A DNA stretch of 64,000 nucleotides from a bacterium (GTDB lineage: Bacteria > Electryoneota > RPQS01): positions 801,611 through 865,610 of the forward strand of contig JAHDVH010000001.1 of NCBI GenBank assembly GCA_023382385.1, given 5' to 3'. This document shows, one piece after another, positions 9,272 to 18,200 of the stretch. The position numbers and the translations under genes are program-made. Every line of letters starts with the position of its first letter. Position 1 is the stretch's first letter. The notes under the pieces were generated by a model. The model worked only from the letters and a program-made list of their open reading frames with translations. It was not told the DNA's origin and ran no database searches.

Positions 9272-9328
9272 AGATAAATAGCATGCGGCTTGGGCAGATC
9301 CTGCCGGATATCCTCGGACAATAACTTT

Positions 9329-9577
9329 TTAGGTTCGCAAATCGAGGGGTACTGGGCCAGTCGGAGGGTAAGGCGGAGGTGGAAGGAGGCGTAGGCGAAT
9401 GCGGGGAGCGATTGCAAGGACTTGGACGGATATGTGGTCTCCGACTGAGACAGGCTGCTCGGGATTAGCGACCATCATCCGGCCCTTGAGATCGATCATA
9501 ACTCGGTTCGTGGTAAGTTTGCGGCGAACCTTGGCTGTCAAGATTTCGCCAACGCGGAGAGGAAGAGAGTGAGGCAT
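9329..9577 (-). CDS. Small beta-barrel-like protein, resembles the N-terminal module of FliK-type proteins
   Basis: An 82-aa product starting at ATG 9577 (a TTG lies one codon upstream). It has alternating beta pattern: VGEILTAKVRRKLTTNRVMIDLKGRMMVANP, then VGDHISVQVLAIAPRIRLRLL. This is like the KOW/S1-like module seen near the N-termini of some hook-length control proteins, where a gene-valued 'Q..A.V....GN.v.l...G..l.A....L..G....V.V......L.L' pattern recurs. The proline-rich tail PPPPYPPTGPVP is unusual. It is the last gene of block 2, 10 bases after the AMIN gene. Function is unassigned; the resemblance is by eye. Confidence 0.6.
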   Translation of the reverse strand: MPHSLPLRVGEILTAKVRRKLTTNRVMIDLKGRMMVANPEQPVSVGDHISVQVLAIAPRIRLRLLPPPPYPPTGPVPLDLRT

Positions 9578-9587
9578 CAATCGGGAC

Positions 9588-10844
9588 CTATGAATTCAAA
9601 TCAATAATTAGTTTTACTTCGTCCTGGCCCATGTCAAGTTCCTGTGCAATTTCGGCCAGCGACTTGTTTTGACCTGATAGTTCGAGCACCCGCTTTACAC
9701 GCCGATCCATGAGTGACTCTTTCATTGCAGCTTCAACGCTTGCAGGTTGCAGCTCTTCAGCAACTTCCTGATTGGCACCTTGCCTCAACCCTTCAGCGAC
9801 ACTTGGCTTGGTGGATTCGAGTGGATGCTCACTAGCGACTGCTCTCTCAAGTGCATCAATGTCTTCTGCGAGTTCACTCGCGGGATCAACTGCTTCTTCG
9901 GGCCGATGCTTCGGGTTATAAGGAAGCTTCATTAGCCGCAGGCGATTTCCAAGCACTCCTCCGGCCAAACCCGCGACAAAAGCGATAAGAGAAATCAGCC
10001 AGATCGGCAAAGCCTGTTGGCTTGGCGCTTGTCCAACATCAGACCTCGCATCACTCCGTCTAAGGCGGTCCACATAGAGTTGTGCAAACTCGCGCGCCGT
10101 TTGCCGATCGCCCGCAAGATAAAAGAACTCTGCTAAAACCTCGAATACCTTAGCGGTATCCAGAGACTCAATAGAATTTCCAGCAATATCAGTCAAAGAC
10201 TTCAGTTGGCTCGAGTCCACGCCTTGCCCCGAGAGTCCAGACTTTGAATCAGAAGATTCTGCACTACTCTTCTTCGGTTGCTTAAGAGTAGAGTCAACCT
10301 GTCCCTGGTCAGCGTAGCGCGTCTCCATCGGCTTGTCACCAGGAACGTATTCGTTCTTTTTCGGTGGCTTTGCAGGAGTCTGCGTACTTGGTGTCTCAGT
10401 TGCCGGTGACTTAACCTGCGAAGGGGAGACTTGACTCTCAGATTGAACAGCAGAAATGTCAAACGCAAGCCGCCAATGCTCACCTTGCAACTCGATAGGC
10501 CGTGCTTCAACAGGCACATTGCCACGAATTTCGAGTATGATGTCCTGCTCGCCCTCGCGAAATGCCTCGACGGACGAAATCAGCCTAATCTGAGGCGGAA
10601 GTTTCGGAAGAAAGAACCTGTCATCTACATCCACGCTATGCAGACGCACTTCGATGTGATCGGCGCTCTTTTGCGACACTGAGTAGTTTACCTGCTCCGA
10701 AAGCTCACAGACCATCCGATCAAACCCTTGGTGCGACCCGAACCGTACGCCGGAAAGGGTTGCCCCCTCTCCCAAGCCCGCACAAGCAAGCAAGGAAAAC
10801 AGCAATGGTGCGAGCAAACTATATTTCGACGTCAATGTGCCCAT
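9588..10844 (-). CDS. AMIN-domain membrane protein with cytoplasmic C-terminal HTH-like segment
   Basis: The frame is open upstream to 11195, but the credible start is ATG 10844, giving 418 aa with an immediate signal sequence (SLLAPLLFSLLACAGLGEG). Residues about 28-130 resemble an AMIN domain, with GVRFGSHQGFDRMVCEL and AFREGEQDIILEIRG. A long Pro/Ser/Lys linker follows, then one strong transmembrane segment at about 279-299 (PIWLISLIAFVAGLAGGVLG). An acidic cytoplasmic region follows, and the end (VKRVLELSGQNKSLAEIAQELDMGQDEVKLIIDL, about 382-416) looks like the helix-turn-helix found at the end of DUF6115 proteins in flagellar operons. A leaderless Shine-Dalgarno and 26-base overlap with the upstream gene suggest translational coupling. 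Function unknown. Confidence 0.75.
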   Translation of the reverse strand: MGTLTSKYSLLAPLLFSLLACAGLGEGATLSGVRFGSHQGFDRMVCELSEQVNYSVSQKSADHIEVRLHSVDVDDRFFLPKLPPQIRLISSVEAFREGEQDIILEIRGNVPVEARPIELQGEHWRLAFDISAVQSESQVSPSQVKSPATETPSTQTPAKPPKKNEYVPGDKPMETRYADQGQVDSTLKQPKKSSAESSDSKSGLSGQGVDSSQLKSLTDIAGNSIESLDTAKVFEVLAEFFYLAGDRQTAREFAQLYVDRLRRSDARSDVGQAPSQQALPIWLISLIAFVAGLAGGVLGNRLRLMKLPYNPKHRPEEAVDPASELAEDIDALERAVASEHPLESTKPSVAEGLRQGANQEVAEELQPASVEAAMKESLMDRRVKRVLELSGQNKSLAEIAQELDMGQDEVKLIIDLNS

Positions 10845-11109
10845 CAAGGTGTTTATTATTTGATTGCTGAAGCTTGTTCGCCGCATCAGTCTGCGTTTCA
10901 TTCTCGGACTTTTCATCGCTGTGCTCAAAGGTGTCCTCACCAAACGGCTGCCCTTGCTGCTCACGTTCCTGATGTTTGTCTCGATTGATCTGCTCAATTT
11001 CATAGGCAAAGTCACGCTTCTGACCAGGATGGCTTGGATCAACCTGACGAACCTGCTCCGCAGGTGGTCTGAAACGGGTATAGTCATCACTGTTGATCGG
11101 TCGAAACAT
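10819..11109 (-). CDS. Hypothetical 96-aa charged protein downstream of fliA
   Basis: The start MFRPINSDDYTRFRPP has a good Shine-Dalgarno (GGAG, 7 bases upstream), and the gene fits neatly between fliA and the AMIN gene. The product is very hydrophilic, rich in Gln, Glu, Asp, Lys and His, with no membrane segment and low-complexity stretches, so it is probably disordered. Small basic/acidic ORFs after fliA are common in flagellar operons, but I do not recognise a family. No function is proposed. Confidence 0.65.
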   Translation of the reverse strand: MFRPINSDDYTRFRPPAEQVRQVDPSHPGQKRDFAYEIEQINRDKHQEREQQGQPFGEDTFEHSDEKSENETQTDAANKLQQSNNKHLDGHIDVEI

Positions 11110-11139
11110 AGATGTTCTCCGTCCGTCAGTGAAAGCTCC

Positions 11140-11907
11140 TTAACTGTGCAAGCGCGCACGAACGCGCGTCCTGAGCAGGAGCAGAGCCTTTGCATGTATT
11201 TGCGATGCTCTGGACTCGGTCAGGCCGAGAACTTCTCCGATCTCCTTAAGTGTCAGCTCTTCATAGTAATATAGTGCAACCACCAAACGCTCTTGCTCCG
11301 GCAATTCACGGAGGCCATCGACCAGCAGATCGCGAACTTCCTCTTCTTCCAATTTCTCATCATGCGCCCGCGTGTTTGGATCTGGGGTTGAATCTGCAAG
11401 TGGTGATTCACTACCATCCTGCCCGCGCAGGGTGTCGTCAAGGGAGAGCAGTATCGCAACGTTTGCGTCATTCAGCAATGAGCGATATTCCTCCAGCGGC
11501 AGGCCGAGAAAGGCCGCAAGTTCTGCATCCTCAGGCGCTCGACCAAGGCGTTGAGTTAGTGCATCGATAGCGCGCTCGAGCTTCCGAGCCTTTTGACGAA
11601 TAGAGCGAGGGATCCAATCCAGCTCTCTCAGACTATCAACCATTGACCCACGTATTCTCGTCATCGCGTAGGTTTCGAACTTGATTCCAAGGGATGGATC
11701 AAAGTTATCAATAGACGCAAGCAGACCCATCACGCCGGCAGAGACCAGATCATCAAGTCGAACACTGCGGGGCAGTGTTCCCAGTAGACGCGAGGCGAGG
11801 CGGCGAACCATTGGCAGATACTCGAGCAACAACTGCTCGCGCAGTTCGGGACTTTGTGTGAGTACATATGCCTCCCACCCTTTAGCCGCTGTATTGACCG
11901 CCTTCAT
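11140..11907 (-). CDS. fliA: Flagellar sigma factor FliA (sigma-28)
   Basis: About 255 aa from ATG 11907; a TTG two codons upstream is an alternative. Region 2 reads YLPMVRRLASRL...LDDLVSAGVMGLLASIDNFDPSLGIKFETYAMTRIRGSMVDSLRELDWIPRS, which is diagnostic of FliA/WhiG. Region 4 carries LPEQERLVVALYYYEELTLKEIGEVLGLTESRASQIHAKA. It directs late flagellar transcription (flagellin, motor, chemotaxis); those target genes are not in the window. No anti-sigma flgM gene was seen. Confidence 0.95.
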   Translation of the reverse strand: MKAVNTAAKGWEAYVLTQSPELREQLLLEYLPMVRRLASRLLGTLPRSVRLDDLVSAGVMGLLASIDNFDPSLGIKFETYAMTRIRGSMVDSLRELDWIPRSIRQKARKLERAIDALTQRLGRAPEDAELAAFLGLPLEEYRSLLNDANVAILLSLDDTLRGQDGSESPLADSTPDPNTRAHDEKLEEEEVRDLLVDGLRELPEQERLVVALYYYEELTLKEIGEVLGLTESRASQIHAKALLLLRTRVRARLHS

Positions 11908-11915
11908 GGGCAAGG

Positions 11916-12173
11916 CTAGGAGCTGACCGCTCCACTTGAAGTCTGGGAAATCATCTCGTTCTGCCGCTCAAGCGCGCGTTGGGTCAGATACTGAAAGAGA
12001 ATCTCGGCTGCGTGAGTCACAACGACCAGCGTTGCCCAGAGTATGATAACACGTGCGGCGATAACATGAATGGGCCATTCCATTGCGATTGCAAAGGCGG
12101 TAACCAGCAGCACAAGCACTCGACGCAAAGAGACAAGTAGATCATGCAGGGCGGAGTGTTGTTTCTTTGGCAT
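11916..12173 (-). CDS. Small membrane protein in the usual flhG position
   Basis: An 85-aa protein with one or two hydrophobic segments (VLVLLVTAFAIAMEWPIHVI and IILWATLVVVTHAAEILF), a basic N-terminus and a polar C-terminal tail. It starts 3 bases after flhF and ends just before fliA. In most flagellar loci this slot holds flhG, an about 270-aa MinD-like ATPase, so the replacement is notable. I do not recognise the family. Confidence 0.65.
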   Translation of the reverse strand: MPKKQHSALHDLLVSLRRVLVLLVTAFAIAMEWPIHVIAARVIILWATLVVVTHAAEILFQYLTQRALERQNEMISQTSSGAVSS

Positions 12174-12176
12174 AAC

Positions 12177-13379
12177 TTACAGTCCTACCGCTGTTGACTT
12201 GTTGCGAAGCAAAACTGATTCTGCCACTGAATCAGCACCAAACACTTTCAATTCCAGCCAATCCGGACGATATCGCTCCAGGCGATTGAGAAAGTCCTGC
12301 CCGCTCGCCAGCCAGGCTACGGGTTTGCCCGTCAGTCGCGAAATAGTGACCAATGCGCCGGGCTGTTCACTCTCATCCAAACGCGAAAAGCTTAAATGAG
12401 TAATTCCATAATCGCGAAAACGGCGGGCGACTGCTGATTGCTCTGCGACTCGAGTTGTCGAGTTTAGGAGCAAATGCATCTCATCAGGTTCCAGCACCTG
12501 CAACATCGCCAGCTGATCAAGCAGTTTTTGGTCCTCACCAGGAGCGCAACCGGCAGTATCGATGAGCACAACCTGACACGCAGAAAGTTTGTGAAGCGCT
12601 GCAACGACGTCTTTGGCTTGATAGACAATTTCCAACGGCAACCCTGAAACCCGTGCGAAGGTGCGCAGTTGTTCAACTGCCGCAAGACGATGAGTGTCGA
12701 GCGATATCAGTCCCAGCTTAAGCTTTCCGTACCCTTTGGCATCTGTGGCAAGTTTCTGCAGGGTCGAGGTCTTTCCCGCACCGGGCGCGCCGACCAAAGC
12801 AATTTTGAAGGGACCGTCCTTTCGGGATATGGGACGATTTGCTGCGGGCGGAGCCATTTGTGCCACTTTGCTGATCACGAATCTGGAAATCTGTTCCGGT
12901 GATTCAAGCTGAATAGGGCCAAGTTGCACGAGCGCTTCAGTAGTCAGGTCAGTTGCCAGCTCCCTTTCAAAGCCCGCTTCTGTCATTCGCGATAGTAATC
13001 GTGAGAGCTGCATGGGCATAGACGGCAAATTGCTATACTTAAAATACTTGACGATGTCTGCAAGTTGATCGCGCAATGCTGCGACCTCAGACCGAAGTAG
13101 TGCGATTTCGTAGGCCTGGCTCGGCGCCCGTCGTTCAGGTGTGGCTTCTTGAAGTTTCACATTCAATTCGCTGGCAAATTCGGTGCCACTTTCAACATTA
13201 ACTTGAAGTTCCCTGCTATCTGTAACCGTTACTTCATAGAATTCCCTGCCGCCGAGTCCGAACGAACTGGATGTGGACTTTTTCTCGCTTTTGAGAATTA
13301 CGGCATTGTCGCCTAACTCTGCCTTTACCTTGGCAAGTGCTTCAGCAAACGTACGACCTGAGTATGTGCGTGTATTCAT
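12177..13379 (-). CDS. flhF: Flagellar SRP-like GTPase FlhF
   Basis: The frame extends to 13457, but the family N-terminus MNTRTYSGRTFAEALAKVKAELGDNAVILKS begins at ATG 13379, 5 bases after flhA, giving 400 aa. The G-domain shows P-loop GAPGAGKTSTLQKLA, GLISLDTHRLAAVEQL and DTAGCAPGE. FlhF sets number and polar placement of flagella, normally with FlhG; the partner is not adjacent here. Confidence 0.93.
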   Translation of the reverse strand: MNTRTYSGRTFAEALAKVKAELGDNAVILKSEKKSTSSSFGLGGREFYEVTVTDSRELQVNVESGTEFASELNVKLQEATPERRAPSQAYEIALLRSEVAALRDQLADIVKYFKYSNLPSMPMQLSRLLSRMTEAGFERELATDLTTEALVQLGPIQLESPEQISRFVISKVAQMAPPAANRPISRKDGPFKIALVGAPGAGKTSTLQKLATDAKGYGKLKLGLISLDTHRLAAVEQLRTFARVSGLPLEIVYQAKDVVAALHKLSACQVVLIDTAGCAPGEDQKLLDQLAMLQVLEPDEMHLLLNSTTRVAEQSAVARRFRDYGITHLSFSRLDESEQPGALVTISRLTGKPVAWLASGQDFLNRLERYRPDWLELKVFGADSVAESVLLRNKSTAVGL

Positions 13380-13383
13380 TTTG

Positions 13384-15477
13384 TTATCCTTCGATCTTGA
13401 CTGTGCCCATCGGCTGAACGCTCGTCGAAGGAGGCAACTCAGCGGTCGAGAGCACAATCAGGTTTGGAAGTTCTATCTCCAGCATGCGCTTCAGGAACGC
13501 ACGAGTTCCCGGCATGGTCACGAGAATAGGTTGGTACCCACGATTCAACATACCCTGGGCAATCTGTTTCATTGATGCAATGAGGCGATTCGAAACTGCG
13601 GATGGCAGGGCAAACTCAGTTCCTTCCTTGGCAGCGGAGCGTAAGCCCTCAGTGATCATTTGCTCTACTTTTGGCTCCAATGACATCGCCGACAATTTGC
13701 CGGGCTCATCCTCGTATTTCTCTGCTATCGCCTTGGACAATGATGCTCGCACTGCTTCGGTCAAATATTCCGGGTCCTTTGTCATCGGGGCATAGTCTGC
13801 AAGAGTCTCAAGAATCGTCGCCATATCTCGAATTGGCAACCCCTCTCTCAGTAGATTCTGCAGAACCTTCTGAATCTGTCCAACACCTAATTGGCTTGGT
13901 GTTAGTTCCTCGATTACGGCTTTGTGAGTTCTCTTAACAGCCTCGAGCAACTCCTGTACAAGCTCGCGAGTCATCAGGCGGTAGCTCTCACGTTTCAGCA
14001 CTTCCAACAGATGTGTCGATACGACTGCTGCGGGTTCCACTACGGTATAGCCGCGTGATTGCGCAAGTTCTTTTTGCTCCCGAGATATCCAGATTGCGGG
14101 AAGACCAAAGCTCGGGTCCTTTGTCGGGATTCCCTCTACTTTCAATCCTCCCTCCCCACCGGCCAGAGCCATTAGCATACCGGGGCGGATCTCTCCTCGT
14201 CCAGCTTCGCTGCCTCGAATTCGAATGATGTAAATATTCGGTGCCAGCTGCGTATTGTCTCTGATCCGAACCGGCGGAATAACAAAACCGGTATCAGCTG
14301 CCATTTGTTTACGCAAGACTGTAATGCGGTCGAGCAAGTCGCCGCCCGGTCCACCTTCAACAAGCGGAATCAAACCGTAACCAATTTGAACTTCGAGCGG
14401 GTCCACCAATACATAGTCTTCAAGACGATCCTGTGGCTTTTGCTGAGCGGGCTTCTCCGACTCCTTCTTCACAACTAACTCTGCCTTTCGGGCAGCACTT
14501 ACTCGCGCGAGAGCGAACGTCGATCCGGCCAGAACCAGGAAAGGTAACGTCGGCAGCCCCGGCGTGAAGGCGAACAGCGCAAGGACACCGGAAGCGATAT
14601 AGATTGCACGCGGATGTCCAAGTAGCTGACTGGTGATGTCTGCGCCAAGATTGCTCTCTGACGCCGCCCGCGCAACGACGATACCCGCAGCAACGGAGAT
14701 CAGCAGCGCCGGAATCTGCGAAACCAAACCGTCACCAACCGTGAGAATAGTAAACGTAGCTGCCGACTCGCGCCATGTCATACCTTGCTGGACAACGCCA
14801 ACAGCAAACCCACCGATAATATTGATGCCGGTGATCATCAACCCTGCGATGGCATCCCCTCGCACGAATTTCGAAGCACCGTCCATCGCCCCATAGAAGT
14901 CAGCTTCCCGCGAAATCTTTTCTCGACGCCTGCGCGCCTCTGTTTCATCAATCATGCCTTGGTTCAGATCCGCATCGATTGCCATCTGCTTACCGGGCAT
15001 GGCATCCAATGTAAATCTTGCCGCAACCTCAGCAATGCGGCCGGACCCCTTTGTAATCACGATAAGATTGATTACAACAAGAACAATGAAGATGACCAAT
15101 CCAACAAAGTAATTTCCTTTGACGACAAAACCGCCAAAGGCCGTTATGATTGAACCCGCGTCTGCCTGCCCAAGAATGAGCCGTGTGCTGGCGACGTTCA
15201 GAGCGAGACGAAACAATGTTACAACCAACAGCAGGCCCGGAAACACCGAGAACTGCAGAGGCTCTTCAACGTAAAGGGCAGTCAGCAGAATCGCCAGTGA
15301 GATCGCGATAGAGCATGCCAGCGCGATATCCAGCACGAAAGTCGGAATGGGGATAATCATCACAACGACAATCGCTACGAGGCAGAGCGCCATAATGATG
15401 TCACTCTGCCTGAGTAGGTTGCCAAGCGCGCTGTGATTTTGACGCTGAACGCCCTTTGCTGTCAGTGCATTGTTCAT
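13384..15477 (-). CDS. flhA: Flagellar export gate protein FlhA
   Basis: A 697-aa inner-membrane protein with the expected eight N-terminal membrane segments (first half) and a large cytoplasmic C-domain. Diagnostic stretches are VFPGLLLVVTLFRLALNVASTRLIL, the FHIPEP-like loop region RFTLDAMPGKQMAIDADLNQG, and GDGLVSQIPALLISVAAGIVVAR. It forms the nonameric ring of the type III export gate. It lies 6 bases after flhB. Confidence 0.97.
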   Translation of the reverse strand: MNNALTAKGVQRQNHSALGNLLRQSDIIMALCLVAIVVVMIIPIPTFVLDIALACSIAISLAILLTALYVEEPLQFSVFPGLLLVVTLFRLALNVASTRLILGQADAGSIITAFGGFVVKGNYFVGLVIFIVLVVINLIVITKGSGRIAEVAARFTLDAMPGKQMAIDADLNQGMIDETEARRRREKISREADFYGAMDGASKFVRGDAIAGLMITGINIIGGFAVGVVQQGMTWRESAATFTILTVGDGLVSQIPALLISVAAGIVVARAASESNLGADITSQLLGHPRAIYIASGVLALFAFTPGLPTLPFLVLAGSTFALARVSAARKAELVVKKESEKPAQQKPQDRLEDYVLVDPLEVQIGYGLIPLVEGGPGGDLLDRITVLRKQMAADTGFVIPPVRIRDNTQLAPNIYIIRIRGSEAGRGEIRPGMLMALAGGEGGLKVEGIPTKDPSFGLPAIWISREQKELAQSRGYTVVEPAAVVSTHLLEVLKRESYRLMTRELVQELLEAVKRTHKAVIEELTPSQLGVGQIQKVLQNLLREGLPIRDMATILETLADYAPMTKDPEYLTEAVRASLSKAIAEKYEDEPGKLSAMSLEPKVEQMITEGLRSAAKEGTEFALPSAVSNRLIASMKQIAQGMLNRGYQPILVTMPGTRAFLKRMLEIELPNLIVLSTAELPPSTSVQPMGTVKIEG

Positions 15478-15483
15478 TTCAGG

Positions 15484-16554
15484 CTATGCAACTCCGACAA
15501 ATCTGCGTTTAATCCTGTAAACGTAGGCAAGGATCTCTGCGACCGCCTTATAGAGTTCAACAGGTATCTCCATTCCGACATCTACACTCTTGAAAAGTGT
15601 CCGTGCGAGAGGCTTATTCTCAACTATCGGTACTCCATGCTCTGCTGCGACTTCTTTGATCCGTTCTGCAACTTTCCTCGCCCCCTTCGCGACGACGACT
15701 GGAGCCGAACTCTTATGTCTGTCATACTTTAATGCCACAGCGATATGGGTCGGGTTCGTAATGATGACGTCCGCCTCCGGCACGCTTTTCATCATTCTTC
15801 TCAAGGTTGATCGTATCATAATCTCACGAATCTTGCTCTTGACTTTAGGATCTCCCTCTTGCTGCTTTGCCTCCTCTTTAACTTCCTCTTTTGTCATCTT
15901 TAGAGAACGCTCATGATCATACCGTTGGTACAGATAATCGATGATACCGATAGCCAAAAGGACGAATGCTGCAACACGGAAAAGATCGTCGAGTTTTCGC
16001 CCCATTTCCGGAATCATCTGTTCCTTTGGCATGAAGAAGAGCCAAGATGACTCGAGAGAAGCTGCTTGTAAGGTAAAGAAAAGTACAAGGCCGACCAGAC
16101 CAAGTTTCAGCAAGCTCTTGCACAATTCGACCACGGCACGAGTTGAAAAGAAGCGCTTAAACCCGGACATAGGATTCAGGCGCGACCAGTTGGGAGCCGC
16201 AGCCTTCCAAGACAGCTGAAAGCCAACTTGCAGCACGTTTACAAGAAAGCCGACAAGCATGAGTGTTACGAGAAATGGCAACACGACTTCAGCAACTTCA
16301 ACAAGTTCAAGCGCGGCCAAATCTTGTATCTCCTTTATGCCGAGATCGAGTCGCCCTGATCGCTTAAGCAGATCCTTGAGAATTCCTCCAAGACCGCTGA
16401 CCATACTTGAACCAAGCCATGTAAGCGTGATAGCGGCACCGAGTAGCACAACCGCTGAATTGAGATCCTGTGATCTTGCAACGGAGCCCTTTTCCCGCGC
16501 TTGGGTTCTGCGCCGAGGTGTAGGCTTTTCTGTGCGGGAATCGCGATCAAACAT
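15484..16554 (-). CDS. flhB: Flagellar export switch protein FlhB
   Basis: A 356-aa protein with the N-terminal EKPTPRRRTQAREKGSVARSQDL, four membrane segments, and the autocleavage motif NPTH (VIITNPTHIAVALKYDRH, near residue 265). Cleavage at N-P switches export from rod/hook to filament substrates, together with FliK. Length and motifs are complete. It follows fliR with a 6-base gap. Confidence 0.96.
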   Translation of the reverse strand: MFDRDSRTEKPTPRRRTQAREKGSVARSQDLNSAVVLLGAAITLTWLGSSMVSGLGGILKDLLKRSGRLDLGIKEIQDLAALELVEVAEVVLPFLVTLMLVGFLVNVLQVGFQLSWKAAAPNWSRLNPMSGFKRFFSTRAVVELCKSLLKLGLVGLVLFFTLQAASLESSWLFFMPKEQMIPEMGRKLDDLFRVAAFVLLAIGIIDYLYQRYDHERSLKMTKEEVKEEAKQQEGDPKVKSKIREIMIRSTLRRMMKSVPEADVIITNPTHIAVALKYDRHKSSAPVVVAKGARKVAERIKEVAAEHGVPIVENKPLARTLFKSVDVGMEIPVELYKAVAEILAYVYRIKRRFVGVA

Positions 16555-16560
16555 TTGAAG

Positions 16561-17340
16561 CTAGTTCGTAAGGAGACGCAGAAAGCCCGGGATCTCGCTG
16601 CTGAAGTCACTGTACTGCTGACTGAAGATTGCGGCCACTGTGCTTGTCGTTAATCCCGCGAAGAACAATGTCAGTCCTACTTTGAGCGGAAAGCCAAGGA
16701 CAAAGACATTCATTGTTGGTGCAACGCGTGTCAGAATTCCCAGAGCAACATCGCTCAAGAACAGCGTAACCATCATTGGTGCGGCAAGCTGTACGCCGTG
16801 GAATAGAATGACTCCAGACTTAGCGATGGACCATTCGGCGAGTTTACTGTCCACGCTTAATCCACCAATTGCAATTGCCTCAAAGCTTGCACGCACTGCT
16901 TCAAGCATCATTAAGTGCCCGTCGAGCGACAGAAAGATCAAAATTGCCAGCATTTCGTAGACTTGTGTGAGTACGTCGCTTTGCGTTTCGCTGTTGGGGT
17001 CGATCGTGGCGACTATCGAAAGCCCAGATTGCAGACCGATGATTCGCCCGCAGATCTCTATGGCATAAAAGACGAACTGACCGGCAAATCCCATTAAGAG
17101 GCCGCAGAGGGTCTCCGTGAGACCCATGTAAGCAAAGTCCCAGATAGTCGAACTTCCGGGTAGCTTGACCGTTTCTGTTGTTGGCACAATCAGTAGCGCA
17201 ATCGCGACTGCAAGACAAGCCTTTACTGTGCCGGGTACCGCCCGATGTCTGAACACCGGCAGCACTGCAAGTGCCGCACTGATCCGAATGAAGACAAGCA
17301 CAAACTGCTCGACAGAATCAATGTTGAACGGGAGTACCAT
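16561..17340 (-). CDS. fliR: Flagellar export gate protein FliR
   Basis: A 259-aa polytopic membrane protein, core of the export gate with FliP and FliQ. It shows FIRISAALAVLPVFRHRAVPGTVKACLA at the N-terminus and FAGQFVFYAIEICGRIIGLQSGLSIVATIDPNSE in the middle, both typical. It overlaps the HDOD gene by one base at the start (ATG 17340). Confidence 0.95.
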   Translation of the reverse strand: MVLPFNIDSVEQFVLVFIRISAALAVLPVFRHRAVPGTVKACLAVAIALLIVPTTETVKLPGSSTIWDFAYMGLTETLCGLLMGFAGQFVFYAIEICGRIIGLQSGLSIVATIDPNSETQSDVLTQVYEMLAILIFLSLDGHLMMLEAVRASFEAIAIGGLSVDSKLAEWSIAKSGVILFHGVQLAAPMMVTLFLSDVALGILTRVAPTMNVFVLGFPLKVGLTLFFAGLTTSTVAAIFSQQYSDFSSEIPGFLRLLTN

Positions 17341-18200
17341 CAGGAAGCAAGATCTATAAACGCTTCAATTTGCTCAATTATGCGGTCTTCTGTTTTCAGG
17401 CAGAAGTTGTCTATGTCCTCGCTAGACAAGTGAACAATTGCGGAGTAATCATCGTTTAGCACGGGATCCTCGCCTCCACCCTGACCGAGCCGTAGTTTTC
17501 GTGCGACATGATCCGCATACCCAATTAGGGCAGCAAGTTTCGAGTCACTTGTAGCCCGTCGCGGCTCATGATGACATCCCACTGAATCCTGCAATACTTT
17601 CGGCAGCGACCAGCGCTCCGTCAAGAAGCGACCGACCTCGCTATGGTCTATGCCAATGACAGCCGCTTCCGCATCCAGCATCGGTACATGATACGTATCC
17701 ATGAGAGCAATAATCCGCTTGAAGTCATCGTGGAAGTAGCGGTCAATGACAACTTTGCCGACATCGTGAATCAGGCCAGCTGTGAAAGCGACTTCAGGAT
17801 CTGCGGCTCGCGTTGCTTTCGCCAGCTCTCGTGCCGCGATTGCCGTAGCGAGGGAATGCAACCAAAGGTCCTTTCGCGAGAACGAGCCGACTTCGCCATC
17901 CTTGCTGAAGAGATCCATCGCGCTGCTCGAAAGCACAAGGTTCCTTAAGTTGGAAACTCCCAGAAAGACCAAAGCCTGCTGAATGCTAGTTACCGTACCG
18001 CGTATTCCAAAGTAAGGTGAATTCACCAGCTTCAGAAGTCGTGTAGCAATGGAGGGGTCGCTATCAACAGCATCCGCCAAGGAGCGATGGGACGAATCGG
18101 GATCGTCAGCAAGCGCAAGAACTCTCGTCGCGCTGTCGGGAAGCGTCGGGAGTGAGCGAATGTCCCGAAGAGTTTTAAGGATATCCTCTCTCGTTTTCAT
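17340..18200 (-). CDS. HDOD-domain signalling protein inserted between fliQ and fliR
   Basis: About 286 aa from ATG 18200, whose ATGA overlaps the fliQ stop; the frame is open further upstream but starts there are less likely. HDOD features: TLRDIRSLPTLPDSATRVLAL, DSDPSIATRLLKLVNSPYFG, IQQALVFLGVSNLRNLVLS. It retains an HD pair in GLIHDVGKVVID and further His in CHHEP, but the family is usually catalytically inactive. HDOD proteins act in chemotaxis, motility and cyclic-di-GMP signalling in several bacteria. The placement inside the export-gate gene run is unusual. Confidence 0.88.
   Translation of the reverse strand: MKTREDILKTLRDIRSLPTLPDSATRVLALADDPDSSHRSLADAVDSDPSIATRLLKLVNSPYFGIRGTVTSIQQALVFLGVSNLRNLVLSSSAMDLFSKDGEVGSFSRKDLWLHSLATAIAARELAKATRAADPEVAFTAGLIHDVGKVVIDRYFHDDFKRIIALMDTYHVPMLDAEAAVIGIDHSEVGRFLTERWSLPKVLQDSVGCHHEPRRATSDSKLAALIGYADHVARKLRLGQGGGEDPVLNDDYSAIVHLSSEDIDNFCLKTEDRIIEQIEAFIDLAS

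Noticed and set aside
9588-11195. The long 535-codon version of the AMIN gene
   Set aside because: The upstream part overlaps the fliA 3' end and the 96-aa ORF; the signal sequence starts at ATG 10844.
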